This document shows, piece after piece, positions 18,701-26,915 of a DNA stretch of 64,000 nucleotides (position 1 is the first letter of the stretch; each line of letters opens with the position of its first letter). Origin of the DNA: Microbacterium sufflavum (GTDB lineage Bacteria > Actinomycetota > Actinomycetes > Actinomycetales > Microbacteriaceae); the NCBI RefSeq assembly GCF_023091155.1, contig NZ_JAHWXK010000002.1:62001-126000 (forward strand). The letters run 5' to 3'. A program made the translations under genes and the position numbers. The notes beneath the pieces were generated by a model that saw only the letters and a program-made list of their open reading frames with translations, made no database searches and had not been told where the DNA came from.

Positions 18701-19300
18701 ATGCTCGGGCTGTACGTGTCCGACCATCCGCTCGCGGGCCTCGAGGTGCCTTTGGCGAAGCACGCGTCGATCTCGATCCATGACCTCAACAACTCGGAGG
18801 ACCTGCAGGACGGCGACCAGGTGACGGTCGCGGGCCTGGTCACGAGCGTGCAGCACCGGGTGGCGAAGGCCAGCGGAAACCCGTACGGCATGATCACGGT
18901 CGAGGACTTCAACGGCGAGGTCACCGTGATGTTCATGGGTAAGACGTACACGGAGTTCCAGCACACCCTCCAGCAGGACGCGATCCTGGCCGTGCGGGGG
19001 AGGGTGTCGCGCCGCGACGACGGCCTCAACCTGCATGCCCAGTCGGCCTTCGCACCCGATGTGGGCTCGTTCGACGCCGCAGGCCCGCTGTCGCTCGTGC
19101 TCGCGGAGCAGCGCGCCACCGAGCGCGTGATGCACGAGCTCGCCGAGGTGCTGCGACGGCACAACGGCGAGACCGAGGTGCTGCTTCGGGTGCACCGCGG
19201 CGGGACGGCGAAGGTGTTCGAGGTCCCGATGCCGGTGAAGGTGTCGGCCGACCTCTTCGGCGACCTCAAGTCACTGCTCGGCCCGACCTGTCTGGGGTGA
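15782..19300 (+). CDS. dnaE: DNA polymerase III alpha subunit (DnaE1)
   Basis: Main replicative polymerase subunit, 1172 residues. The N-terminal PHP domain begins FVHLHVHSEYSMLDGAAKI and contains VTDHGN and TNDSHYTH, so its metal-binding residues look intact. The polymerase core has GPGRGSGAGSMVAYA near residue 373, the catalytic acidic motif MPDFDVDFDDRRRGEV near residue 411, and GKKKKSELDKQYEGF near residue 732. A helix-hairpin-helix region and a C-terminal OB fold (GDQVTVAGLVTSVQHR) follow. This is the DnaE1 type, not ImuA/DnaE2, judging by length and PHP domain. The ATG has no ribosome binding site but a -10 hexamer six bases upstream. Confidence 0.97.
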   Translation: MASDSFVHLHVHSEYSMLDGAAKINAMTQAAADYGMPAIAVTDHGNTFAAFEFYRAAQAAGIKPIVGLEAYVTPGTHRSDKTRVQWGSPDQKSDDVSGSGAYTHMTMWSQSTEGMHNLFRLSSLSSMEGYYFKPRMDRELLQTYGKGLIATTGCPSGEVQTRLRLGQYDAARAAAAEFQDIFGKENYFAEIMDHGLSIERRVMTDLLRLAKDLGIPLVATNDSHYTHQHEADAHEALLCVQSGSTLDDPNRFKFDGDGYYIKTAAEMRQLFRDHPEACDNTLLIAERCEVEFNTSANYMPRFPVPDGETEDSWLIKEVEKGLHYRYPSGIPDRVRKQAEYETGIILQMGFPGYFLVVADFINWAKDNGIRVGPGRGSGAGSMVAYAMRITDLDPLEHGLIFERFLNPDRVSMPDFDVDFDDRRRGEVIEYVTEKYGSERVAQIVTYGTIKSKQALKDAGRVLGFPFSMGERLTKAMPPAVMGKDMPLDGMFDSAHPRYKEASEFRALIETDPEAKTVFDRALGLEGLKRQWGVHAAGVIMSSEPLLDIIPIMRREQDGQIVTQFDYPSCETLGLIKMDFLGLRNLTIISDALDNIRMNRGEELDLEHLGLDDPAVYELLARGDTLGVFQLDSPPLRSLMRLMKPDNFGDISALIALYRPGPMGANSHTNYALRKNGQQQITPIHPELEEPLAEILEESYGLIIYQEQVMAIAQKVAGFSLGQADILRRAMGKKKKSELDKQYEGFAGGMKERGFGEGAIKALWDILLPFSDYAFNKAHSAAYGLVSYWTAYLKAHYPAEYMAALLTSVGDSKDKMALYLNECRRMGIRVLPPDVSESINFFAAVGDDIRFGLGAVRNVGTNVVDGIVQARKDERFTSFHHFLDKVPLHVANKRTVESLIKAGAFDSMGDTRRALLEVHEDAVEAAVDRKRNEAQGAIGFDFDSLYDGLEEVAPAKVPARPEWIKKDKLAFEREMLGLYVSDHPLAGLEVPLAKHASISIHDLNNSEDLQDGDQVTVAGLVTSVQHRVAKASGNPYGMITVEDFNGEVTVMFMGKTYTEFQHTLQQDAILAVRGRVSRRDDGLNLHAQSAFAPDVGSFDAAGPLSLVLAEQRATERVMHELAEVLRRHNGETEVLLRVHRGGTAKVFEVPMPVKVSADLFGDLKSLLGPTCLG

Positions 19301-19305
19301 ACGGG

Positions 19306-19311
19306 TAGGAT
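19306..19311 (+). promoter_or_regulatory. Possible -10 element for the membrane protein upstream of hisD
   Basis: TAGGAT six bases after the dnaE1 stop. The leader of about 50 bases ends in GAAAGGA, a good ribosome binding site. Confidence 0.4.
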
Positions 19312-19368
19312 CGGGAGCCGTCGACAGCACCGCCACGGCCAGAGTGCGCCGGTGATGAAAGGACCACT

Positions 19369-20610
19369 ATGAGCACGGAACTTCCCGAGCCGGATGCCGC
19401 CGACGCGGTGTTCAGCGACGAGGACGGCGTCCTCTATGACGACGAAGTGACCCCGGAGTACGGCATCCTCGGCTTCACGCTGCGTGAGCTGTTGATCGTC
19501 GGCGTCTGGCTGGTGTCGTTCCTCGTCTCCTTCTTCCCCCTCAGCGGCGGCGTCTCGCTGTGGGGCATCGGCATCCAGTGGATCCTGCCGATCGGCGTCC
19601 CGATGGTGGCCGTGTTCCTGCTGGTGCTGCGCCGGTTCTCTCCCGACGGCATCCGCCGCGTGGGCTCGTTGGGCATTGATCAGTTCGCCTCCGTCGCCTT
19701 CGCCGTATCCGCGTGCGTGTGGGCGGGCAACCTCTGGCTGGCGGTGTCCGCCGCGATCGCCACGGGTCAGTGGGGTCTGCCGTGGAACGCGCTCGTGCAG
19801 GTCATCACGTCGGTGGCGCTGGTCGTCCTGACCGTTTTCGCACCGCTGATCCCGGGGCTGCGTGAAGACTTCCAGGGTCGGCTGGTGACTCTCGCGCACC
19901 GGAACGCGAATCCCGTCCGGCCGGTGATCGCCCGTCCGCGCCCGGAGTCGACGTCCGGGGAGACTCAGGACGAGGCGGCGGTGGGGTCGCCGGAGGAGTC
20001 CGACACGGACGCGGTCACCGACACCGGACCCCCCACCAGCCCGGACACCGCAACCGACGCCGTCACCGACGTGGTACCCGATGCGGTCGATGGCGATCGG
20101 CGTCACGCCGACACCGACTCGTACCCGGCCGACTACTCGGACCGGATCCCGCTCACTGCGCACGCGTCGGGCGGAGGCACGGGGACGATACCCGTGGCCG
20201 ACGAGGAGGAGTACACGCCGAGCTACTCCCGGCGTTCCCGCGCCGAGCAGCCCGAGATCGTCTCCGACACCGGGAGCATCGAGTCCCTCCTCGGCACGAC
20301 CGCTCGGGAGGAGACAGGAGCGGTCGATGTCCCCGACGATGCCACGGCCGTCCATCCGATCGTCGCGGACGAGCAGGACGACGACGTCGAGGCCACGATC
20401 CCCCGCCAGTACACGGAGGCGGCGCAACCGTTCTGGATCCTGGCGCCCACCGAGCGCGATGTGCACGACGAGCGCGGCGAGCCGATCTTCCGGGTGGGGC
20501 CGACCGCGTGGGCGCTGGTGATCGAGGATCGCGGAGGGGCCTACGTCGTTCGCCATGACGACGGCCGCATCGGATACCTCCACGACATCACCGACATCAC
20601 GAAGGGCTGA
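19369..20610 (+). CDS. Uncharacterised membrane protein with acidic cytoplasmic tail
   Basis: I do not recognise a named family. The 413-residue protein has four or five hydrophobic segments between about residues 36 and 170 (for example LLIVGVWLVSFLVSFFPL and LVQVITSVALVVLTVFA). A long hydrophilic tail rich in Asp, Thr and Ser (about residues 190-345) follows, then a small C-terminal region, FWILAPTERDVHDERGEPIF onward, that looks folded. The ATG has a clear GAAAGGA ribosome binding site. It ends one base before hisD, so it is co-transcribed with hisD, but no link to histidine synthesis is evident. Confidence 0.7.
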   Translation: MSTELPEPDAADAVFSDEDGVLYDDEVTPEYGILGFTLRELLIVGVWLVSFLVSFFPLSGGVSLWGIGIQWILPIGVPMVAVFLLVLRRFSPDGIRRVGSLGIDQFASVAFAVSACVWAGNLWLAVSAAIATGQWGLPWNALVQVITSVALVVLTVFAPLIPGLREDFQGRLVTLAHRNANPVRPVIARPRPESTSGETQDEAAVGSPEESDTDAVTDTGPPTSPDTATDAVTDVVPDAVDGDRRHADTDSYPADYSDRIPLTAHASGGGTGTIPVADEEEYTPSYSRRSRAEQPEIVSDTGSIESLLGTTAREETGAVDVPDDATAVHPIVADEQDDDVEATIPRQYTEAAQPFWILAPTERDVHDERGEPIFRVGPTAWALVIEDRGGAYVVRHDDGRIGYLHDITDITKG

Positions 20611-20611
20611 C

Positions 20612-21916
20612 ATGCGCACGATCGATCTGCGGGGGCGCGAGCTCTCGCCCGCGGACATGCTCGCGGCCGTCCCCCGCGCCACGCAGGCGCGCGCGGAGGC
20701 GCTCGACACCGCGGCACGCCTCGTCGAGGAGGTGCGGGAGCGCGGTGAGGGTGCGCTGCGAGAGCAGGCGGAGCGGTTCGACCGGGTCGTCGGACACGAG
20801 GTTCGCGTGCCTGAGACGCACATGACGCAGGCCCTCGACTCGCTCGATCCGGCAGTGCGGGCGGCGCTCGACGAGGCGATCCAGCGCGTGCGCCTGGCCT
20901 CAGCCGCTCAGGTCCCGGCCTCGCAGGTCACGACCATCGGCGCGGGTGCCACGATCACTCAGCGGTGGCAGCCCGTGCACAGGGTCGGTGTCTACATCCC
21001 CGGCGGAAAGGCCGTCTACCCGTCGAGCGTCGTCATGAATGTCGTCCCCGCGCAGGTCGCCGGGGTGCAGCAGATCGCCCTGGCCTCGCCGCCGCAGGCG
21101 GATCAGGACGGTCGTGTCCACCCGACGATCCTGGCGGCCGCGGCTCTGCTCGGAGTGACCGAGGTGTACGCCATGGGAGGTGCGGGAGCGATCGGTGCCT
21201 TCGCGCACGGTGTCCCCGGTCTCGGCCTCGATCCCGTCGATGTGGTGTCGGGCCCCGGCAACAACTACGTCGCCTCGGCCAAGCGGGCCGTGGCGGGCGT
21301 CGTCGGAACGGACTCCGAGGCTGGAGCGACCGAGATCCTCGTGGTCGCGGATTCCACCGCCGATCCGCGTCTCGTCGCCGCCGACCTGGTCAGCCAGGCC
21401 GAGCACGACGAGCAGGCGTCGGCCGTGCTCGTCACCGATGCGGAGGGACTCGCGGACCGGGTCGTCGCCGAGGTCGAGCGGCTCACCGCGGCGACGCGCC
21501 ACAGCGCACGTGTCGCTGCCGCGTTGGCTGGTCCGCAGTCCGCGGTCGTCCTGGTCGACGACCGCGCGATGGCGGTGGCGTTCAGCAACGCGTACGCGCC
21601 GGAGCACCTGGAACTGCACCTGTCCGACGCCGAGCAGGCAGCGGCGGCGTTCACCAGCGCCGGCGCGGTGTTCGTGGGCGACCACACCCCGGTGAGCCTC
21701 GGCGACTACATGGCGGGGAGCAACCACGTGCTGCCGACCGGCGGCCAGGCGCGCTATGCACCGGGCCTCGGCGCCTATACCTTCCTCCGTCCGCAGCAGG
21801 TCGTCTCCTACGATCGCGCCGCCCTGGCCGCGGTTCGCGAGGGGGTCGTCGCCCTGGCGAACAGCGAAGCGCTGCCCGCGCACGGCGAGGCGATCGAGGC
21901 GCGGTTCACCGCGTAG
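20612..21916 (+). CDS. hisD: Histidinol dehydrogenase (HisD)
   Basis: Zinc enzyme catalysing the last two oxidations from L-histidinol to L-histidine with NAD. Family motifs are [20 protein letters not shown] near residue 127, [14 protein letters not shown] near residue 215, and [14 protein letters not shown] with its zinc ligands near residue 262. The EHLELH motif near residue 331 has the catalytic Glu-His. Length 434 is normal. The ATG is one base after the preceding stop; the frame is open upstream, but homologues begin with [12 protein letters not shown] sequence. The rest of the his operon is not in this window. Confidence 0.95.
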   Translation: MRTIDLRGRELSPADMLAAVPRATQARAEALDTAARLVEEVRERGEGALREQAERFDRVVGHEVRVPETHMTQALDSLDPAVRAALDEAIQRVRLASAAQVPASQVTTIGAGATITQRWQPVHRVGVYIPGGKAVYPSSVVMNVVPAQVAGVQQIALASPPQADQDGRVHPTILAAAALLGVTEVYAMGGAGAIGAFAHGVPGLGLDPVDVVSGPGNNYVASAKRAVAGVVGTDSEAGATEILVVADSTADPRLVAADLVSQAEHDEQASAVLVTDAEGLADRVVAEVERLTAATRHSARVAAALAGPQSAVVLVDDRAMAVAFSNAYAPEHLELHLSDAEQAAAAFTSAGAVFVGDHTPVSLGDYMAGSNHVLPTGGQARYAPGLGAYTFLRPQQVVSYDRAALAAVREGVVALANSEALPAHGEAIEARFTA

Positions 21917-21919
21917 GAT
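21914..21919 (+). promoter_or_regulatory. Leaderless-type -10 for nrdR
   Basis: TAGGAT overlaps the hisD TAG stop and is followed by seven bases and the nrdR ATG. No ribosome binding site is present. Confidence 0.5.
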
Positions 21920-21926
21920 CGGTCAG

Positions 21927-22397
21927 ATGCACTGCCCCTTCTGCCGTCACCCCGACTCCAGGGTCATCGATTCCCGCACCAGCGACGACGGACTCTCGAT
22001 CCGCCGTCGCCGACAGTGTCCGGAGTGCGGAGGACGGTTCTCGACGACGGAGACGGCCAGCCTCAACGTGATCAAGCGCTCGGGCGTGATGGAGCCGTTC
22101 AGCCGGGAGAAAGTGATCTCCGGCGTGCGAAAGGCCTGTCAGGGGCGTCCGGTGACGGAGGCCGACCTGGCGATCCTCGCGCAGCGCGTGGAAGAGGCGG
22201 TGCGTCAGACCGGGGTGTCCCAGCTCGATACCAACGAGATCGGCCTGGCGATCCTGGGTCCGCTGCGTGAGCTCGATGAGGTCGCGTTCCTTCGATTCGC
22301 GAGCGTCTATCAGGCGTTCGACTCTCTGGAGGACTTCGAGGCGGCCATCGGCGATCTCCGCGCCGACCACGCGAAGGCGGAGGCGGGCGACCGGTAA
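21927..22397 (+). CDS. nrdR: Transcriptional repressor NrdR
   Basis: Zinc-ribbon and ATP-cone repressor of ribonucleotide reductase genes. The protein begins [17 protein letters not shown] and the second half of the zinc ribbon is [12 protein letters not shown], giving four cysteine ligands. The ATP-cone spans about residues 48-140, with [14 protein letters not shown] and [20 protein letters not shown]. Length 156 is normal. The ATG is fixed by the zinc ribbon and by a -10 hexamer seven bases upstream. Its nrd targets are outside the window. Confidence 0.96.
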   Translation: MHCPFCRHPDSRVIDSRTSDDGLSIRRRRQCPECGGRFSTTETASLNVIKRSGVMEPFSREKVISGVRKACQGRPVTEADLAILAQRVEEAVRQTGVSQLDTNEIGLAILGPLRELDEVAFLRFASVYQAFDSLEDFEAAIGDLRADHAKAEAGDR

Positions 22398-22400
22398 TCT
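22395..22400 (+). promoter_or_regulatory. Leaderless-type -10 for pyrD
   Basis: TAATCT overlaps the nrdR TAA stop and is followed by seven bases and the pyrD ATG. Confidence 0.5.
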
Positions 22401-22407
22401 GGCAGGG

Positions 22408-23445
22408 ATGTATCCCCTCCTCTTCCGCGCCGTCCTGTCGCGCTTCGATCCCGAGTTCGCCCACCACGCCGGCATGGCCGTCATCCGTGCCGTCGGTGTC
22501 CCGCCGCTGTCCTGGGCGACCCGCGCGATGACCAGGCCGGATCCGTCACTGCGTGTGGAGGCGCTGGGCCTCACGTTCCCGTCGCCGTTCGGTATCGCCG
22601 CGGGCTTCGACAAGAACGCGGTCGGCGTACGAGGTCTCGCCGCGCTCGGCTTCGGACACGTCGAGGTGGGCACGATCACGGCGATCCCGCAGGACGGGAA
22701 TCCGAAGCCCCGGCTCTTCCGCTTGATCGCCGACCGTGCCGTGATCAACCGGATGGGCTTCAACAACAGGGGAGCGGATGCCGCGGCCCGTCGTCTGGCC
22801 CGGCTCCGGCGGGGCGCGCCGGACACGGTCATCGGGGTCAACATCGGCAAGAGCCGCGTGGTCGATGTCGAGGACGCGACCGCCGACTACGTCGCGTCAG
22901 CCACCCGGCTCGCGCCTCTCGCCGACTACCTCGCGGTGAACGTCTCCTCTCCGAACACTCCGGGCCTTCGCGGGCTTCAGGCGGTGGAGACGCTGGCGCC
23001 ACTGCTGCGCGCCGTCCGCGACGCTTCGGGCTCGACCCCGCTGCTGGTCAAGATCGCGCCCGACCTCGCCGATGATGAGATCACCGCGATCGCGCAGCTC
23101 GCCGTGTCGGAGGGACTCGCGGGGATCATCGCCCACAACACCACGATCAGCAGGGACGGGCTCGTCATCGATGCCGCGACGGTCGAGGCTGCGGGTGCCG
23201 GCGGGCTCTCCGGTGCTCCGCTCAAGCGGCGCTCTCTCGAGGTGTTGAGGGTCGTCCGTTCCGCGGTGCCCGAGGACTTCTGCGTGATCGCGGTCGGCGG
23301 AGTGGAGACGGCCGCCGACGTGCAGGAGCGTCTGGACGCTGGAGCGACCCTGGTGCAGGGGTATACGGCGTTCCTCTACCGCGGCCCGTTCTGGGGTCGC
23401 GAGATCAACCGCGGGTTGGTCAGTCGGGGTACTGCCCGCGCTTGA
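22408..23445 (+). CDS. pyrD: Quinone-dependent dihydroorotate dehydrogenase (class 2)
   Basis: FMN enzyme oxidising dihydroorotate to orotate in pyrimidine synthesis and passing electrons to quinone at the membrane. The N-terminal helical region LFRAVLSRFDPEFAHHAGM is the class 2 membrane-contact extension. GIAAGFDKNAVGVRGLAALG, NRMGFNNRGAD and NVSSPNTPGLRGLQ follow; the serine in the last is the class 2 catalytic base, near residue 178. The C-terminus has AVGGVETAADVQERLDAGA. Length 345 fits. The 3' end overlaps the convergent DUF3043 gene by 26 bases. Confidence 0.95.
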   Translation: MYPLLFRAVLSRFDPEFAHHAGMAVIRAVGVPPLSWATRAMTRPDPSLRVEALGLTFPSPFGIAAGFDKNAVGVRGLAALGFGHVEVGTITAIPQDGNPKPRLFRLIADRAVINRMGFNNRGADAAARRLARLRRGAPDTVIGVNIGKSRVVDVEDATADYVASATRLAPLADYLAVNVSSPNTPGLRGLQAVETLAPLLRAVRDASGSTPLLVKIAPDLADDEITAIAQLAVSEGLAGIIAHNTTISRDGLVIDAATVEAAGAGGLSGAPLKRRSLEVLRVVRSAVPEDFCVIAVGGVETAADVQERLDAGATLVQGYTAFLYRGPFWGREINRGLVSRGTARA

Positions 23446-24022
23446 CCTGCGGCTTCGGCAGGCGCATGAACCGCATCTGCAGTGCGCGCATGCCGGCGTA
23501 CCATCCGAGGCCCTTCTCGACGCGGTCGGCGCCGAACTTCGCGGCCGCCTTGCGCTTGACCCGAAGGCCGAGCAGGATCATGCCGCCGATCGCGATGACG
23601 AGGTACGCCATCATGAACAGGTACGCGTAGAACGAGATCATGAGGTTCGTCGGTAGGAGTGACGCCAGGATCACCAGCACCATGACGCCCATGACGAACT
23701 CCGCCGGGTGCCAGCCCGCGTCGACGTAGTCGCGCACCCAGCGCCGCTGCGGGCCCTTGTCGCGCACCGGGAGGTACTTCTCCTCACCGGCGGCCATCCC
23801 CGCCTGGGCGCGTGCGCGCCGCTCGTTCAGCTCGGCCCGGGCGGCCGCCTTCGCCTCCTTGGTGTTGGCCACCAGCGGCCGACGTCGCGCGGCCTCCTGC
23901 TCGGCGCGGGTCGGCGTGGCGCGCCCCTTGCCGACGGCGGGCGTCTGCGGGGCGTCGTCGTTCGTCGAAGGGGAGACGGGGGTAGTGGCCACGGGTTTCC
24001 TCGGTTCGCTGAAGATGGTCAC
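23420..24022 (-). CDS. DUF3043 family membrane protein
   Basis: A 200-residue protein with a Pro/Thr-rich start, a basic segment with PTRAEQEAARRRPLVAN that is typical of DUF3043, and RRWVRDYVDAGWHPAEF. Two membrane hairpin segments follow (about residues 111-155). The C-terminal basic tail ends MRLPKPQVKRGQYPD. The family is restricted to actinobacteria and its function is unknown. The GTG start is only 15 bases from the divergent peptidase ATG, so the two promoters must overlap. The 3' end overlaps pyrD. Confidence 0.85.
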   Translation of the reverse strand: MTIFSEPRKPVATTPVSPSTNDDAPQTPAVGKGRATPTRAEQEAARRRPLVANTKEAKAAARAELNERRARAQAGMAAGEEKYLPVRDKGPQRRWVRDYVDAGWHPAEFVMGVMVLVILASLLPTNLMISFYAYLFMMAYLVIAIGGMILLGLRVKRKAAAKFGADRVEKGLGWYAGMRALQMRFMRLPKPQVKRGQYPD

Positions 24023-24024
24023 CT

Positions 24025-24032
24025 TAAGATTA
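24025..24032. promoter_or_regulatory. Overlapping divergent -10 elements for DUF3043 and M20 genes
   Basis: On the plus strand TAAGAT (24025-24030) ends seven bases before the peptidase ATG. On the minus strand TAATCT (24032-24027) ends four bases before the DUF3043 GTG. Neither gene has room for an untranslated leader of normal length. Confidence 0.4.
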
Positions 24033-24037
24033 CTCGC

Positions 24038-25441
24038 ATGACCTCACCTGCACTTCCCAGCGAGTCCGACGCCGCCGTCCTCGAGGCCGTGGCCACCGGC
24101 ATCCCGTCCGCGCTGTCCGATCTGGGGCACCTGGTTCGCATCCCCGGCATGGCCTGGCCCGCGTTCGATCAGACGCAGCTGGAGCGCAGTGCGGACGCCG
24201 TCGCGACGCTGGCCAGGGACACGGGGGTGTTCGACGAGGTGCGTGTGCTGCGTGCCGCGATCCCGGGCGCCGATGAGCACGGACAGCCCGCGGTGCTCGC
24301 GACCCGCGCTGCTCGCAACGGCAAGCCGACGATCCTCCTCTACGCCCACCACGATGTGCAGCCCCCCGGCGACGACGCCCTCTGGGAGACCCCGCCGTTC
24401 GAGCCGACGGTGCGCGACGGCCGCCTCTACGGACGCGGGGCCGCCGATGACAAGGCGGGGATCATGGCCCACATCGGTGCGATCCGCGCGGTGTCGTCGG
24501 TTCTCGGTGCCGACCTCGACCTCGGGATCGCGATGTTCATCGAGGGGGAGGAGGAGTACGGCTCCCGCTCGTTCGCCCAGTTCCTCGCCGACAACAAAGA
24601 CGCCCTCCGCGCCGACGCCATCGTCGTGGCGGACTCCGGCAACTGGGATTCGGTGACGCCCGGGCTCACCGTGTCGCTCCGGGGGAACGCCCGGTTCACG
24701 ATGAAGGTCCGCACGCTCGACCACGCGTCCCACTCCGGGATGTTCGGTGGCGCGGTGCCCGACGCGATGATGGCCACCGTCCGGCTGCTCTCGACGCTCT
24801 GGAACGCCGACGGATCGGTCGCCGTCGAGGGTATGACGAGCCGCGAGGCGGAGACGCCGGAGTACGCGGAGGCGACCCTGCGCGACGAAGCGGGTCTCCT
24901 TCCCGGCACGATGCCGATCGGCGACGGGACGATTCTGAGCCGCATCTGGAACAAGCCGTCGGTGACCGTCATCGGCATCGACGCGACGAGCGTTTCGGCC
25001 GCGTCGAACACGCTGCTGCCGGAGGTCACCGTCGTGATCAGCGCGCGGGTGGCACCCGGGCAGACGGGGCAGGAGGCATATGACGCGCTGGAGCGGCATC
25101 TGCGTGCCCACGCCCCGTTCGGCGCCGAACTGTCGTTCTCCGACGTCGACCTGGGCAACCCGTTCCTCGTCGACACCAGCGGCTGGGCGGTCTCGCTCAC
25201 CCGCGACGCGATGCGCGACGGCTACGGCGTGGCGCCGGTCGACCTGGGAGTCGGCGGGTCCATCCCGTTCATCGCCGACCTCGTCCGCGAGTTCCCCGAC
25301 GCGCAGATCCTCGTGACGGGAGTGGAAGACCCGCATTCCCGCGCGCACAGCCCGAACGAGTCGCTGCACCTGGACACCTTCCGTCATGCGGTCGCGACCG
25401 AGGCGCTGCTGCTGGCACGGATGAACGCCGTCGAGCTCTGA
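24038..25441 (+). CDS. M20-family metallopeptidase (dipeptidase)
   Basis: A 467-residue zinc hydrolase of the M20/M25/M40 family. Metal and catalytic residues are visible: YAHHDVQPPG near residue 105, GRGAADDKAGIMAHIGA near residue 132, EGEEEYGS near residue 168 with the catalytic glutamate, the aspartate in VVADSGNWDS, and a C-terminal EDPHSRAHSPNES near residue 428. The dimerisation lid domain lies in the middle (about 205-340). Substrate is probably a dipeptide or small peptide; the exact one is not predictable. The start is set by a -10 hexamer seven bases upstream; the frame is open further upstream but overlaps the divergent gene. Confidence 0.88.
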   Translation: MTSPALPSESDAAVLEAVATGIPSALSDLGHLVRIPGMAWPAFDQTQLERSADAVATLARDTGVFDEVRVLRAAIPGADEHGQPAVLATRAARNGKPTILLYAHHDVQPPGDDALWETPPFEPTVRDGRLYGRGAADDKAGIMAHIGAIRAVSSVLGADLDLGIAMFIEGEEEYGSRSFAQFLADNKDALRADAIVVADSGNWDSVTPGLTVSLRGNARFTMKVRTLDHASHSGMFGGAVPDAMMATVRLLSTLWNADGSVAVEGMTSREAETPEYAEATLRDEAGLLPGTMPIGDGTILSRIWNKPSVTVIGIDATSVSAASNTLLPEVTVVISARVAPGQTGQEAYDALERHLRAHAPFGAELSFSDVDLGNPFLVDTSGWAVSLTRDAMRDGYGVAPVDLGVGGSIPFIADLVREFPDAQILVTGVEDPHSRAHSPNESLHLDTFRHAVATEALLLARMNAVEL

Positions 25442-25462
25442 GCCCGTCGCGGGAAGCGGCGG

Positions 25463-25468
25463 TAGAAT
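25463..25468 (+). promoter_or_regulatory. Possible -10 element for erpA
   Basis: TAGAAT lies 42 bases before the ATG, giving a leader of about 35 bases with the AAGGAG ribosome binding site at 25501-25506. Confidence 0.45.
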
Positions 25469-25510
25469 CGTCACAGAAGCCGTGTATCGCGGCCCGTCCC
25501 AAGGAGTGAC

Positions 25511-25873
25511 ATGACCGACACCACCCTGTCCGCAGAGACCACCCGCGCACACGGCGTCAGCCTGACGGACGCCGCGGCCACCAAGGTCAAGAACCTTCTC
25601 GAGCAGGAGGGCCGCGACGATCTGCGTCTGCGCGTGGCCGTCCAGCCCGGAGGCTGCTCCGGCCTGATCTACCAGCTCTACTTCGACGAGCGCTTCCTCG
25701 AGGGCGACGAGACGGTCGACTTCGACGGCGTCGAGGTCATCGTCGACAACATGAGCGTCCCGTACCTCGACGGCGCGTCGATCGACTTCAAAGACACGAT
25801 CTCCGAGCAGGGCTTCACGATCGACAACCCGAACGCCGCGGGAAGCTGCGCCTGTGGAGACAGCTTCCACTGA
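25511..25873 (+). CDS. erpA: Iron-sulfur cluster insertion protein (ErpA/HesB family)
   Basis: A-type Fe-S carrier of 120 residues. The three ligand cysteines are in VQPGGCSGLIY near residue 41 and the C-terminal SCACGDSFH. The family strand YQLYFDE is present between them. AAGGAG gives a clear start. It is monocistronic, with its own promoter and a strong downstream terminator, next to the cytochrome oxidase genes. A supply of clusters for respiratory and other proteins, such as the Rieske protein encoded nearby, is plausible but inferred from context only. Confidence 0.93.
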   Translation: MTDTTLSAETTRAHGVSLTDAAATKVKNLLEQEGRDDLRLRVAVQPGGCSGLIYQLYFDERFLEGDETVDFDGVEVIVDNMSVPYLDGASIDFKDTISEQGFTIDNPNAAGSCACGDSFH

Positions 25874-25891
25874 TCTGCGGATTTCCGGACC

Positions 25892-25924
25892 ACGGCCGTC
25901 GTCACCTCGCGTGACGGCGGCCGT
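25892..25924 (+). terminator. Terminator after erpA
   Basis: ACGGCCGTCGTCA pairs with TGACGGCGGCCGT (one wobble pair) and is followed by TTT. It separates erpA from ctaC. Confidence 0.75.
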
Positions 25925-25974
25925 TTCGCGTGCGGAACCTGCGTGGATGGCATGAATCGGGTGTGAGGTTGCTC

Positions 25975-25980
25975 TAGACT
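25975..25980 (+). promoter_or_regulatory. Possible -10 element for the ctaCDF operon
   Basis: TAGACT lies 35 bases upstream of the preferred ctaC GTG. The leader would contain GAAAGG, the ribosome binding site used. Confidence 0.5.
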
Positions 25981-26015
25981 TGAACGTGCCCTGTCCGCAA
26001 TCTGAAAGGTGCATC

Positions 26016-26912
26016 GTGCCCTCGAAACGCCGCCTTCGTTGGGCCGCACTCCCTGTGGGAGTCGTGGCAGCTGTGGCTCTGGCGGGATGTACTCCCACCG
26101 AGCTGAACGGCTTTCTTCCGGGCTTCGTGGAGGGTGGCCCGGCAGCGACCAACCAGACGGAGCGCGTGTCGTCGCTCTGGGTGAACTCCTGGATCGTTCT
26201 TCTCGCCGTCGGCGTCATCACCTGGAGCCTCATGGCGTGGGCCGCGATCGCGTACCGCCGGCGCAAGGGGCAGACCGGTCTCCCGGTGCAGATGCGCTAC
26301 AACATGCCGATCGAGATCTTCTACACGATCGTGCCGCTCATCCTCGTGCTGGGCATGTTCTTCTTCACGGCGCGCGACCAGACCGAGATCGAGACCAAGT
26401 GGGACAACCCCGACGTCGAGATCACCGCGATCGCCAAGCAGTGGGCGTGGGACTTCCAGTACAACGGCGACACCGAAGACGACACGGTCTGGACGATGGG
26501 CATCCAGGCCCAGCCCGATGCCGAGGGCAACATCGACAAGGCCGAGCTCCCGACGCTGGTGCTCCCCGTCGACAAGAAGGTCACGATCAACCTTCAGTCT
26601 CGCGATGTGATCCACTCCTTCTGGATCATCGACTTCCTGTACAAGAAGGACATGTTCATCGGCAAGGACAACTCCTGGTCCTTCATCCCGACGCGCGAGG
26701 GCGAGTACGCCGGCAAGTGCGCCGAGCTCTGCGGTGAGTACCACTCGATGATGCTGTTCAACGTGAAGGTCGTCTCCCAGGAGGAGTACGACGCCTACCT
26801 CGAGTCGCTCGAGGAGAAGGGCAACACGGGCGACATCACCGACGCGTACGACCGTCTCTCGAACCTCCCCGGCACCTCCGGGAAGACCGACACCGAGGAA
26901 GGAGAGGAGTAA
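26016..26912 (+). CDS. ctaC: Cytochrome c oxidase subunit II (CtaC)
   Basis: CuA-bearing subunit of the aa3 oxidase. The N-terminal lipoprotein signal ends in a VALAGC lipobox, so it is lipidated and processed by LspA. Two membrane segments follow (WIVLLAVGVITWSLMAWAAI and IFYTIVPLILVLGMFFF). The cupredoxin domain has DVIHSFWIIDF and the CuA motif CAELCGEYHSMM near residue 236. An earlier in-frame TTG/GTG exists, but the GTG after GAAAGG gives a proper signal peptide. Length 298. It receives electrons from the cytochrome bc1 complex encoded at 30797-34521. Confidence 0.95.
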   Translation: MPSKRRLRWAALPVGVVAAVALAGCTPTELNGFLPGFVEGGPAATNQTERVSSLWVNSWIVLLAVGVITWSLMAWAAIAYRRRKGQTGLPVQMRYNMPIEIFYTIVPLILVLGMFFFTARDQTEIETKWDNPDVEITAIAKQWAWDFQYNGDTEDDTVWTMGIQAQPDAEGNIDKAELPTLVLPVDKKVTINLQSRDVIHSFWIIDFLYKKDMFIGKDNSWSFIPTREGEYAGKCAELCGEYHSMMLFNVKVVSQEEYDAYLESLEEKGNTGDITDAYDRLSNLPGTSGKTDTEEGEE

Positions 26913-26915
26913 GTC

